A stretch of 64,000 bases of DNA, from NCBI RefSeq assembly GCF_900111595.1, contig NZ_FOHN01000007.1:1-64000 (forward strand), written 5' to 3'. Under the pieces are notes generated by a model, which was not told where the DNA came from, did no database searches, and was given only the letters and a program-made list of their open reading frames with translations. This document shows, in pieces, positions 45,220 to 55,200 of this stretch. This stretch comes from [Clostridium] polysaccharolyticum (lineage in GTDB: Bacteria > Bacillota > Clostridia > Lachnospirales > Lachnospiraceae). The first letter of the stretch is position 1. The number at the start of each line of letters is the position of its first letter. Both the position numbers and the translations under genes were made by a program.

Positions 45220-45711
45220 ATGCAAAGAACAGAAACATTAGTAAAAGAGATGATCACCTATTATTCCGGTGATCCGAAGAGAATACAGCATTTTATAAAA
45301 GTGCATAGTTTTGCTAAAACCATTGGATTATTAGAAAAATTAGATAAACATACATTATACACATTAGAGACAGCTGCGTTAGTACACGATATAGGAATAA
45401 AATTATGTGAGCAAAAGCACGGGGACTGCAGCGGGAAGCTGCAGGAGCTGGAAGGACCAGCAGCTGCAAGGGAATTACTAGAAGATTTGGGATATGATGA
45501 AGAGGTAATGGACCGTGTGTGTTTTTTAGTTGCACACCATCATACCTACGACAAAGTAGACAATATGGATTATCAGATTTTAATAGAAGCAGATTTTTTA
45601 GTAAATATGTATGAAGAAAAAACAGATAAAAAAGCGATCGAACATGCATTCCAGAAAATCTTTAAGACACCATCCGGAAGATTTCTGTGTAAGCAGATGT
45701 TTGAATTATAA
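45220..45711 (+). CDS. HD-domain phosphohydrolase
   Basis: The 163-residue protein has the HD metal-binding set: a conserved His near FIKVHSFAKTIG, VHDIGIK (H-D), AHHHTYD and a later Asp in IEADFLVNM. The layout resembles small HD hydrolases that act on nucleotides. Its own promoter and terminator mark it as a single-gene unit. The substrate is not identified. Confidence 0.8.
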   Translation: MQRTETLVKEMITYYSGDPKRIQHFIKVHSFAKTIGLLEKLDKHTLYTLETAALVHDIGIKLCEQKHGDCSGKLQELEGPAAARELLEDLGYDEEVMDRVCFLVAHHHTYDKVDNMDYQILIEADFLVNMYEEKTDKKAIEHAFQKIFKTPSGRFLCKQMFEL

Positions 45712-45733
45712 TGAAAAGGTATATTGATAAAGC

Positions 45734-45773
45734 AGATGCTATTAGGTTAGAAACCACATAGCATCTTTTTTTG
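45734..45773 (+). terminator. terminator after the HD-domain gene
   Basis: AGATGCTAT pairs with ATAGCATCT, followed by seven T residues. Confidence 0.75.
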
Positions 45774-45797
45774 CCTTAATGGAAAAGGAGTAAGAAA

Positions 45798-46478
45798 ATG
45801 AGAAAAATAGGAATTGTAGAAGATGATGAGAAATTAAGCAATGAACTTGCACTTTTTCTCAATAATAATGGATTATGTGCAGTAAGCCTTCCAGAAACTG
45901 CGTTTTCAGCGGAAGACATACTGGGAAAACAGTTCGATATGGTTCTTTTGGATATTGGACTTCCTAATACAGATGGCCTTTATCTTTGCAAGGAACTGCG
46001 GAAACGGTCAGAAATACCAATTATTATGATAACAAGCAGGAACACGGATATGGCAGAACTTATGAGCATGAACTGTGGAGCGGATGATTTTGTATCTAAG
46101 CCATTTCATTTACAGATTCTTTTAGCAAGAATAGAAGCTGTACTAAAAAGAGTTTACAAGGGAGGGGAAAATGTGAGCATTTTTTCTTTGGGAAGTTTTC
46201 ACTTTGATGTGGCAAAGGGAATCATTTTTACGGACACAGAAAGTGCGGAATTATCGAAAAATGAATTGAAAATTCTTCATTGTCTTGCAAAACATAAGGA
46301 TACTATTGTTTCCAGAGAAGAAATCATTGCGTACCTCTGGGACAGTGAAATGTTTGTAGACGACAATACCCTGACGGTTAATATGACCAGGCTTCGTGGA
46401 AAACTGGATTCTATTGGCGTAACAGGAGTGATAGAAACCAAGAGAGGATTAGGGTATATTTTAAAATGCAGTTTTTAA
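45798..46478 (+). CDS. OmpR-type response regulator of a Bce-like module
   Basis: The 226-residue protein has a receiver domain (IVEDDEKLSNEL, phosphoacceptor D52 in LLDIGLPNTDG, Lys in SKPFH) and a winged-helix effector (LSKNELKILHCLA ... VNMTRLRGKLDSIG). Its end overlaps the histidine kinase by 13 bases. With the ABC genes downstream it forms the classical arrangement for sensing and removing peptide antibiotics. Confidence 0.88.
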   Translation: MRKIGIVEDDEKLSNELALFLNNNGLCAVSLPETAFSAEDILGKQFDMVLLDIGLPNTDGLYLCKELRKRSEIPIIMITSRNTDMAELMSMNCGADDFVSKPFHLQILLARIEAVLKRVYKGGENVSIFSLGSFHFDVAKGIIFTDTESAELSKNELKILHCLAKHKDTIVSREEIIAYLWDSEMFVDDNTLTVNMTRLRGKLDSIGVTGVIETKRGLGYILKCSF

Positions 46479-47482
46479 CTTATATTAAAGAAAAAACAGT
46501 ATTGCTGATTGTTGCATTATTCTGGTTAGGAACCATCAATATGTTTCTAATGACTATTTACAAGACCTTCTGGCTGGGTGCCTATATTGACGTAACAGCG
46601 TGTGGCCTTTTGCTTTTGGCAGGTGGGATTGATTATTATAAGAGAAAAACATATTTTGCAGATTTAGAAAATCTATTGGAGCAATTAGATAAGAAATATC
46701 TGGTATCTGAAATGATGCCAAAGGGACAGAATCAGGAGCAGAAGAAATTTTATCAGATTGCCAAGGACATGGGAAAATCTATGGCAGAGCATGTTAATTC
46801 TTACAAATATGCCAATATGGAATACAAAGAGTACATAGAAATGTGGATACACGAAGTAAAAATTCCGATTGCTACAGGAAAACTGGTTTTAGCCAACCAT
46901 AAAAATGAATTTGCGGCTAGTATAGAAGAAGAATTTCAAAAAATAGAGGATTTTACAGAACAGGCACTGTTTTACGCCAGAAGTAATTATGTAGAAAAAG
47001 ATTATTTAATTTCAAATGTAAACTTACAGGAAGTTGTGCATCAGGTACTGGTTCATCAGAAAAGAAATCTGATCCTGAACCATGTTACGGTTAATCTTCA
47101 TGATCTGGACAATACCGTTCTTAGTGATGGAAAGTGGCTTGGCTTTATTATAGGCCAGCTTGTAGCCAATTCGCTGAAATACTGCAAAAATAAGCATTTG
47201 TCGTTAGACATATATTCTGTGAATACTGGCGACTTGCTAGAACTTCATATAAAAGACAATGGCATAGGAATTCTATCTAGTGAACTTCCTATGGTATTTG
47301 AAAAAGGGTTTACAGGGACGAATGGACGAAAAAACCAGAAGTCTACAGGAATTGGTCTTTATTTGTGTAAAAAGCTATGCCAGCGGCTGAAACACAGTAT
47401 TGCAGTAAAGAGTGACGGTATTCAGGGATGTGAAGTGGTGATAGGCTTTTCCAAAACAAGTTTTTACGATACGCTTTCCTGA
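46466..47482 (+). CDS. BceS-type intramembrane-sensing histidine kinase
   Basis: In this 338-residue kinase two membrane helices (about 12–30 and 38–55) are joined by a very short loop, so there is no extracellular sensor. The H-box is WIHEVKIPIA (H129). The ATP-binding region has N, G1 and G2 boxes (VANSLKY, DNGIGI, STGIGLYLCKKL). Kinases of this design sense the activity of the adjacent BceAB-type transporter rather than the drug directly. Confidence 0.85.
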   Translation: MQFLTYIKEKTVLLIVALFWLGTINMFLMTIYKTFWLGAYIDVTACGLLLLAGGIDYYKRKTYFADLENLLEQLDKKYLVSEMMPKGQNQEQKKFYQIAKDMGKSMAEHVNSYKYANMEYKEYIEMWIHEVKIPIATGKLVLANHKNEFAASIEEEFQKIEDFTEQALFYARSNYVEKDYLISNVNLQEVVHQVLVHQKRNLILNHVTVNLHDLDNTVLSDGKWLGFIIGQLVANSLKYCKNKHLSLDIYSVNTGDLLELHIKDNGIGILSSELPMVFEKGFTGTNGRKNQKSTGIGLYLCKKLCQRLKHSIAVKSDGIQGCEVVIGFSKTSFYDTLS

Positions 47483-47501
47483 CCTTTCAAAATTGAAAGG
47501 T
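47482..47501 (+). promoter_or_regulatory. perfect inverted repeat before the BceAB-like genes
   Basis: ACCTTTCAA and TTGAAAGGT are separated by two bases. The repeat stands about 40 bases upstream of a TATGAT -10 candidate (47543–47548), a good position for the cognate response regulator. Confidence 0.5.
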
Positions 47502-47575
47502 TCCTGTAAGGGAATTCAATGGCAGTATTTTGCGGGTTACGGTATGATAGGTGCATAAGAAAGGAGTCAGGAAAC

Positions 47576-48343
47576 ATGAGTATTGTATTAAAAGTAGAGA
47601 ATGTAGAAAAGTATTATGGAAATAAGGGAAACTTGACAAAGGCAGTAGATGGTATCAGTTTTCAGGTTATGGATGGAGAATTTGTTGGGATTATGGGGGC
47701 TAGCGGAAGTGGGAAAACTACACTGTTAAATTGTATCTCTACATTGGATTCTGTTACTAGCGGAAATATTTTTATAAAGGGACAGAATATTACAAATTTT
47801 AAAGGAAAAGGGCTTGCAAAATTCCGAAGAGATGAATTAGGATTTGTTTTTCAGGATTTTAATCTTTTAGATACTATGACAGTATTTGAAAATATTGCAC
47901 TGGCGCTTTCTATTCAAGGAGTTCCTGCAAAGAAAATGGAAAGCCTGGTACTGGAATCAGCAAGAAAGCTCGGAATAGAAGATATTCTTTCAAAATATCC
48001 ATATCAGATTTCAGGAGGACAAAAACAGCGTGCTTCATGTGCCAGGGCAATTATTACAGATCCGAAACTGATTCTGGCAGATGAACCTACTGGTGCATTA
48101 GATTCTAAATCAGCGAAAATGCTGTTAGACAGCATGTGCAAATTAAATTTAGAGCAGGAATCTACTATTTTGATGGTTACTCACGATGCATTTACAGCCA
48201 GTTATGCCAATCGGATTATATTTATTAAAGATGGGCGCATTTTCAATGAAATTCGAAAAGGAGATAGTACTAGGAAAGAATTCTTTAATCAGATCATTGA
48301 CGTGGTATCTTTACTAGGAGGTGAGATGAACGATGTTATCTAG
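47576..48343 (+). CDS. BceA-type ABC transporter ATPase
   Basis: The 255-residue ATPase of the MacB/BceA group has Walker A GASGSGKTT, FVFQDFNLLD at the Q-loop, signature ISGGQKQRAS and Walker B LILADEPTGALDS. The ATG at 47576 follows AAGGAG; the earlier frame from 47519 lies in the promoter region. It overlaps the permease by 11 bases. Confidence 0.9.
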   Translation: MSIVLKVENVEKYYGNKGNLTKAVDGISFQVMDGEFVGIMGASGSGKTTLLNCISTLDSVTSGNIFIKGQNITNFKGKGLAKFRRDELGFVFQDFNLLDTMTVFENIALALSIQGVPAKKMESLVLESARKLGIEDILSKYPYQISGGQKQRASCARAIITDPKLILADEPTGALDSKSAKMLLDSMCKLNLEQESTILMVTHDAFTASYANRIIFIKDGRIFNEIRKGDSTRKEFFNQIIDVVSLLGGEMNDVI

Positions 48344-50360
48344 AATTTCCTTTAAAAATATCCGCAAATCTTATAAAGATTACACTATATATTTTATAAC
48401 ACTGATTTTGGGTGTGGCAATTTTTTACCTGTTTAATTCCATTGATTCCCAGCAGGCGATGTTTGTAATGTCAAAACGTTCTGAAGAGATTATCAAACTG
48501 CTGGTAACTTTGTTATCTGGAGTTTCCGTTGGAGTTTCTGTAATTCTTGGTTTTTTGATTATCTATGCCAATGGGTTCCTGGTCAGGAAACGTAAGAAAG
48601 AGTTTGGCATTTATATGACACTGGGAATGAGTAAGCAGAATATCTCTAAAATCCTGTTAGGCGAAACATTGATTATCGGAAGCATTTCCTTGATTGCTGG
48701 TTTGATTGCCGGAATATTTGCATCTCAGTTTATGTCCATTCTGATTGGAAAGCTGTTTGAAGCAGATATGAAACAGTTCCAGTTTGTCTTTTCAAAAGAG
48801 GCAGCCATTAAGACGATTGTGTATTTCGGAATTATGTTTGCATGCGTTATTGCATTTAATATTTTTGCAATTGGCAGATTTAAATTAGTAGATCTGTTAA
48901 ATGCAAGCAAAAAGAACCAGGTTGTTCGTGTGAAAAATCCTGTTACCTGCGTACTTGTATTTGTTATTGGAGCAGGTATATTAAGCTATTGTTATTATCA
49001 TGTTACATGTGGCTTAAAGTTTTTAACGGGACCTGTGATTCTTTTGGTAATTGCATTAGGAAGCATTTCAACTTATTTGGTGTTCTGGTCCTTATCTGGA
49101 TTTTTCTTAATGGTGTTGCAAAAAAGCAGAAAAATTTATTATCGTGGCTTGAATGCATTTATTTTAAGGCAGATTCATAATAAGATTAACACAATGGTAT
49201 TGGCAATGACCATTATCTGTCTGCTTCTTTTTGTATCAATCTGTGCGATTTCTTCTGGAATTTCTCTAAGAGAAAGCATTAATCAGGAGATAAGGGATGC
49301 TGCACCAGCAGACATTTCCATTGATTCGCTAAATGATGCGAAAGGGTATAAAGAAATCGAAAAAAGGATTTCCAGTGCAGGTTTCCCAATAGAAGAACTG
49401 AAAGAGTGGGTGGAAATCCCATGCTATCGTACAGATGAACTCAAGCAGTATGAGGATATATTGGGAAAGGAAGTTGCTTCTAAGTTAAAAAAGGATTTTC
49501 CAGTTGTAGGTAAGCAGGATGTGAAAGAGAATATCTACCTGCTTAGTGATTATAACAAATTGGCTAAGCTTTATGGAAATGAGACATTTTCTTTAGAAGA
49601 AGATGAGTATATTGCTGTCTGTACCTTGGAAACACTGAAAAATTATCAGAATCTAGCGTTGAAAAGCGGGCAGACTATACAAATAAATGGCAAGACGTTT
49701 CATTCCAGATACTCTAATTGCCAAAAGGGAATATTAACCATGGGAAGTGCCAATGCAACAATAGATACCATTATCCTTCCAGATAGTGCATGGAAAGAAA
49801 ATGGCAGACTTCAGAAAACAGCTTCCATTTTTGCAGGTAATTATAAGGCAAATAAAAAAGAACAGATGGAAAAAATAGAAAACAGCATCAGAAATTTTAT
49901 TGATAATAAACAGTTTGACAAACAGTTTCCAGACCTTTCGTGGGAGACAAAGACAGCAATTCATGAATCAGCAACTGGGATTGCAGTTATTGTAACTTTT
50001 ATCGGGTTGTATATTGGCATTGTTTTCCTGATTACTAGTGCTGCTCTTCTGGCATTAAAGGAATTATCAGAAGCCGCAGACAATAAAGAACGGTATATGC
50101 TGCTATGCAAACTAGGAACGGATGAAAAAATGGTTCATAAGGCATTGTTCTGGCAGATAGCAATCTTTTTCTTTTTGCCGATTTCCCTTGCCATAATTCA
50201 TTCTATATTCGGAATCGGATTTGTAAATCGTGTGGTTGTTATGCTGAAAAACGTAAGCTTATTAAAACCGATATTCATTTCTTCTTCGGTATTTGGTGTA
50301 ATTTATATCTTGTATTTTCTTTTTACATTTATAAGCAGTAAAAGAATTTTAGAAGATTAG
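48333..50360 (+). CDS. BceB-type FtsX-like permease
   Basis: This 675-residue permease has ten hydrophobic helices in a 1+3+2+1+3 pattern. A large extracytoplasmic domain of about 230 residues (about 310–550) lies between helices seven and eight and binds the peptide antibiotic in this family. The FtsX segment GFLVRKRKKEFGIYMTLGMS is clear. With the ATPase it forms a detoxification pump and sensor for the kinase upstream. Confidence 0.88.
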   Translation: MLSRISFKNIRKSYKDYTIYFITLILGVAIFYLFNSIDSQQAMFVMSKRSEEIIKLLVTLLSGVSVGVSVILGFLIIYANGFLVRKRKKEFGIYMTLGMSKQNISKILLGETLIIGSISLIAGLIAGIFASQFMSILIGKLFEADMKQFQFVFSKEAAIKTIVYFGIMFACVIAFNIFAIGRFKLVDLLNASKKNQVVRVKNPVTCVLVFVIGAGILSYCYYHVTCGLKFLTGPVILLVIALGSISTYLVFWSLSGFFLMVLQKSRKIYYRGLNAFILRQIHNKINTMVLAMTIICLLLFVSICAISSGISLRESINQEIRDAAPADISIDSLNDAKGYKEIEKRISSAGFPIEELKEWVEIPCYRTDELKQYEDILGKEVASKLKKDFPVVGKQDVKENIYLLSDYNKLAKLYGNETFSLEEDEYIAVCTLETLKNYQNLALKSGQTIQINGKTFHSRYSNCQKGILTMGSANATIDTIILPDSAWKENGRLQKTASIFAGNYKANKKEQMEKIENSIRNFIDNKQFDKQFPDLSWETKTAIHESATGIAVIVTFIGLYIGIVFLITSAALLALKELSEAADNKERYMLLCKLGTDEKMVHKALFWQIAIFFFLPISLAIIHSIFGIGFVNRVVVMLKNVSLLKPIFISSSVFGVIYILYFLFTFISSKRILED

Positions 50361-50476
50361 AAATATATTAAAAAACTTAATTAATAAAAAATTTAGAAAA
50401 TTGTTTGCTTAATCTCTTTTTTTGAGTTATAATGCGTATGGCTTTATGTAAAGACGATAAGAAAAGAGGTAAAATT

Positions 50477-51733
50477 ATGGAGTACAATTATCTTATTTCC
50501 TTGGCAATTATTCTGCTAAGCACAAAGGTGTTAGGATTGGCAACCAAAAGAGTAAAGTTACCGCAAGTTGTTGGTGCTTTGCTGGCTGGCTTGCTGTTAG
50601 GACCTGCTTTCTTTGGGGTAATAACTTCAACAGATTTTTTAAGTGAAGTATCAGAGATTGGTGTTATTGTGCTGATGTTCGTTGCAGGTCTGGAGACAGA
50701 CATTGTAGAACTGAAGAAAACGGGAAAGGCTTCTTTTGTGATAGCACTTTTAGGTGTATTGATTCCTTTAGGTGGAGGCTACTTTTTAGCAAGTATCTTT
50801 AACGAAGGAGATGCCTCTTTAGGAACAAGCATTTTCTTGCAGAACATGTTCATTGGCATAATCATGACAGCCACATCTGTTAGCATTACAGTAGAAACTT
50901 TAAAGGAATTAGGCAAATTATCTACGAAAGCGGGTAATGCAATCCTTGGTGCTGCTCTTATTGACGATATATTAGGTATTGTTGCTTTAACTATTATTAC
51001 AAGTGCAGCAAGTTCATCCGTAAATATCGGGATCGTTCTTTTAAAGATTGTTGCCTTCTTTATTGTAGGCAGTGCAGCCAGTGCAGCATTCCATTTTGGA
51101 TTTAAAAAGTGGGTAGCCAGTGCGGATACGGATTTGCGAAGGTTTGTAGTAATCAGTTTTGCATTCTGCCTGCTGATGTCTTACTGTGCAGAAGAGTTTT
51201 TCGGCGTAGCAGATATAACGGGTGCATTTATTGCAGGTGTAGCGATTTCAGGCAACTTGAGAATTCACTACATAACATCAAGATTTGAAACATTATCTTA
51301 CATGTTATTGTCACCTGTATTCTTTGCAAGCATTGGTTTGAAAGTGGAACTGCCAAAGATGACAGAAAAAATCATCATTTTCGCTGTGCTTCTTGTAATT
51401 GTTGCGTTATTAACAAAAGTAATTGGCTGTGGGCTGGGTGCTAAGGTATGTGGCTTTACAAATGAAGAGTCCATACAGATCGGTACAGGAATGATATCCC
51501 GTGGTGAAGTTGCTCTTATCGTTGCCAATAAAGGGATTGCAACAGGCCTAATGAGTTCAGCTTTATTTGGACCTGTGGTTATCATGGTTATTGTAACCAC
51601 TATTGTAACACCTATTTTATTAAAACTGGTTTTTAAGGATAAAGCAGTTGAAGTTTCTTCAGAACCTTCAGACTTGTTAAAAAGCTACAGTGAATCCAGC
51701 AAAATAGATGAAATGGAACAAAAAGGCTTATAA
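50477..51733 (+). CDS. CPA2-type cation/proton antiporter
   Basis: The 418-residue membrane protein has about 12–13 helices. Family motifs are LPQVVGALLAGLLLGP, EIGVIVLMFVAGLETD, ILGAALIDDILGIVAL and ADITGAFIAGVAIS. There is no TrkA-N (RCK) regulatory domain at the end. The ATG at 50477 follows AAGAGGT; the frame from 50432 starts inside the leader. It likely exchanges Na+ or K+ for protons. Confidence 0.85.
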   Translation: MEYNYLISLAIILLSTKVLGLATKRVKLPQVVGALLAGLLLGPAFFGVITSTDFLSEVSEIGVIVLMFVAGLETDIVELKKTGKASFVIALLGVLIPLGGGYFLASIFNEGDASLGTSIFLQNMFIGIIMTATSVSITVETLKELGKLSTKAGNAILGAALIDDILGIVALTIITSAASSSVNIGIVLLKIVAFFIVGSAASAAFHFGFKKWVASADTDLRRFVVISFAFCLLMSYCAEEFFGVADITGAFIAGVAISGNLRIHYITSRFETLSYMLLSPVFFASIGLKVELPKMTEKIIIFAVLLVIVALLTKVIGCGLGAKVCGFTNEESIQIGTGMISRGEVALIVANKGIATGLMSSALFGPVVIMVIVTTIVTPILLKLVFKDKAVEVSSEPSDLLKSYSESSKIDEMEQKGL

Positions 51734-51821
51734 TCCTATTGCTTTATTCCGGCTGCTATGATAGCATAAGGTGTGGCTTTAAGAGAAAACCAAGTATTAT
51801 GAATAAAGAGAGGTAACTTAA

Positions 51822-52148
51822 ATGGCAGAAGACAGGAACTTAGAAGAATCTCGTGACATTATTACACTTACTTTAGAAGATGATTCTGAGGTTGAATGTG
51901 TTGTTCTTTCTATTTTTCCAGTAGAAGAAAAAGAATATATTGCATTAATGCCAGCAGAGGAATTAGAAAAAGAGGAAGAAAACAGTGAAGTTCTTCTTTA
52001 CCGTTTTAGCGAACCAGCAGAAGGAGAAGTAGAACTTGACAATATTGAAACAGACGAAGAGTATGAAATCGTTGCAGAGGCTTTTTCTCAAATCCTTGAT
52101 GAAATGGAAGCGGATACGGAATTTGAAGACTTTGAAGCAGGAGAATAA
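51822..52148 (+). CDS. DUF1292 family acidic protein
   Basis: The 108-residue acidic protein has the DUF1292 pattern: ITLTLEDDSEVECVVLSIFP, EKEYIALMP and VLLYRFSE. Members are widespread in Firmicutes and their function is not known. Its own ribosome binding site (AGAGAGG) and a terminator (about 52170–52211) make it a single-gene unit. Confidence 0.8.
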   Translation: MAEDRNLEESRDIITLTLEDDSEVECVVLSIFPVEEKEYIALMPAEELEKEEENSEVLLYRFSEPAEGEVELDNIETDEEYEIVAEAFSQILDEMEADTEFEDFEAGE

Positions 52149-52169
52149 TCCGGTCTTAACTGAATTGAT

Positions 52170-52211
52170 AGAAAAAACTGTTTATCCATGAGATAAGCAG
52201 TTTTTTTTCTT
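52170..52211 (+). terminator. terminator after the DUF1292 gene
   Basis: AAAAAACTG...TTATC pairs with GATAAGCAGTTTTTT, ending in a T run. Confidence 0.7.
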
Positions 52212-52292
52212 TCTTTAATTTTGTACTTAAGATTTTACACAAATCAGCCGATAAATCATAAAATAGGTTTTTTTTGACGAGGGAGGAATTGG

Positions 52293-55200
52293 ATGAAAAA
52301 AAAGTGTACATATTTTAGTCATAGAATTCTAATAGGTATTCTTTTTTTTATGGTAGTGTTTATGTTTGTGCCAAATTTTGAAAGTGAGTCGCTGGCTGAA
52401 TCTGGAGGAATGTTTGAGATTCAGGTAATAGATGAGGTGACACATTTAACTACTACAATTACAGGAACTACTTTTGTGATGCGCTCTAAGACACAGGTAC
52501 TTCAGCTGTCTAGCAGCGATCATTCGGATTTTGAGTCAGTAACATGGAGTGTGGCTAGTGATTCAACCGATACAGCTAAAAAAACAGCTACAGTATCGCC
52601 TTTGGCTACCAAGGGTTTATGTCAGGTAAATGCATTAAAACCTGGTCTGGCAACAATTGCCGCAGAAGTAAAATATAAGGATGATTCGGGAAATCTGCGT
52701 AGCAGAACGGTAACTTGCCTGATTGACATTAAGTTTGCGATTCTGGAGGATGCCAGTCTTGGATTCCGTACGGTTATTCCTACAGATGAGAGAGATTCTC
52801 TTGTTATGAAAGGATTCGACAGTAAGGTTACATTGTCTTTAAACTATGGAGATTCCAGTGATTCTAACTGTACCTGGACTTCTGAAGATCAGGATGTGGT
52901 TACAGTAGAAAATGGTGTGGTTACAGTTGTAGGGGCTGGAAGGACAACCATCAATGCTTCCTATCTGCCGTCAGATTCTACAACAGTGCTTAAGGATTCT
53001 ATTACGGTTTATGTAGTGCCTACTGTAAAAGACAGTTCGGATACAGTAAAAAACAACATATATGTACATAGCGAAACGGAAGCGGACAGACTGATTACAG
53101 ATACTGCTTACCGTTTAAATGGCGGATCTATTAAGGATAAAATGGAATGGGTTATATCTACTGGTATAGGTGGTTCTACTACTATAATAGAAGATTCTTT
53201 AGGATATGTAACATCTGATCTGATAGATCTTCGTCCATCTACTCCAAACCAGTTTTTAAAGACAATAGCAAAAGCTGGAAGATACAGTATCAAGTTCTTC
53301 CCTAAGGGAGTATATGAAGATTACTGTAAGGCTGGCCTGACCATTGACGATATTGGAGAAGGATTGTATTCCGCAGTAACCTTATACGTTTATGGGGAAT
53401 TTGCTGATAAGGTGCTGTATGTAAACAAAGGTGATGATTTTGATGTTGCACAGGCTTTCAATGTAACACCAGATGTATTCCATTCCATGTTTTCGTCAAC
53501 GTTAGAAAGCGGAGTCAGTGTAGTCAGCTACGTTGATTCTGAAGTAAGAGGAACAGCATTAGAAATTGGAGATGCTATTATAAAGGTAAAAATAGATGAA
53601 GGCACATTAGTAGATGAACTGTTAGAGGGAACACAGCCGGCAGATGGATATTATACAGTAAAAATACATGTTTCAGACGGAATTACTTTAGACAGATCAG
53701 CAGTTACTCTTGCATTGGGGGCAAAACTGCAGCTGCGTGAAACCAGTGGTGCCTCTGACGGTGAGTTTACATGGGAATCAGATAATCCAAGTTATGTTTC
53801 CGTAGATAAAAATGGATTAATTAGAGGATTGCAGGTAACGGGAGATGATAAAGATGTTAAGATCACTTTGACGCAGGTAACTTCCTCTGGTTATATTCGG
53901 CATGCAGTGTGCCAGGTACGTGTAGTAAGTACCGTAACAAATATTAAGTTAAATTATGAAAAGGTAAATGTTGAAGTTGACAAGACGTTGACTGTATTAG
54001 CTACATTTACACCAAATGTCAGTACTGCACCTATAACATGGATTACCAATGAAGAGGAAATCGTAAGTCTTTCCGTTTCCAATGATAATAAGAGTGTTGT
54101 TGTAACTGGTTTAAAACCAGGTACAGCGGTTATATCGGCAGTCAATACGGATAACTTTGTAACAGCAAGCGTTACAGTAACAGTAGTAGCTCCAATTAAG
54201 ACTATAAAGATAGAGCCGACACAGTTAAAAGTAAAAGTGAATGCGGATGTTGTAAAATTAAAAGCAACGTATACACCAGCTGATGCAACTAGCAATGATT
54301 TAGTATGGTCTTCTTCTAATACAGCTGTTGCAAAGGTAGATGAAAATGGTGTTGTAACTTTAGTTTCAGCAGGTGCTGCCATTATTTCCGTAAGGCCAGC
54401 ATATAATCCATATTTGACTATGGCACAGTGCGATTTGACGGTACTTCAAGCTGCTACAGGATTTTCGCTTGATACAAAACAGCTCACATTGGAAGCAGGA
54501 CAGAGCCAGAAAGTTACATATAAGATGGAACCAAAGGATGCAACCACTTCTGTTATTTGGAAAACGATGAATTCAGCAATTGCGACTGTATCCGCAGATG
54601 GTAAAATTACAGCTGTTGCTCCTGGCAAAACATACATTGTTGCATCTACGGAAAATGGTTTTTCAGAGACCTGTGAGGTTGTGGTCACAAAAGCAGCATC
54701 CAGTGTAACACTAGATGTTTACAATTTGAAAATAGCAGTAGGTGATACGTATCAGGTAATAGCAACACCTAATCCTAAAAATAGTACCGAAAAGACATTT
54801 ACATGGAAATCAAAAGATAATTCTATTGCAACTGTAAATGCATCTGGAAAGGTAACTGGTGTTAAGCCGGGTGAGACGGTTATTACAGTGAAAACCAAAT
54901 CTGGTGCCGTAGAATACCTATATGTTACCGTTTATAATCAGATAACCTCTATGAAACTGAACTATGCCAAGAAGACACTTGTAAAAGGAAAGAAATTTAC
55001 ATTAAAGGCAATATTTACACCTTCAAATGCAACGAATAAGAAGGTGAAGTGGTCCAGTTCCAATACAAAAGTTGCTTCTGTTACCAGTAAGGGTGTTGTA
55101 TCTGGATTAAGAGGTGGTGCTGCTGTTATAACTGCCGTAGCAGAAGATGGTGGACATACAGCCTCCTGCCTGGTTACGGTAAAGCAGTCAGTTACCAGCA

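Noticed and set aside
53954-54382. 142-residue antisense frame in the Ig-like gene
   Set aside because: Thr/Val-rich shadow produced by the repeat structure of the real gene.
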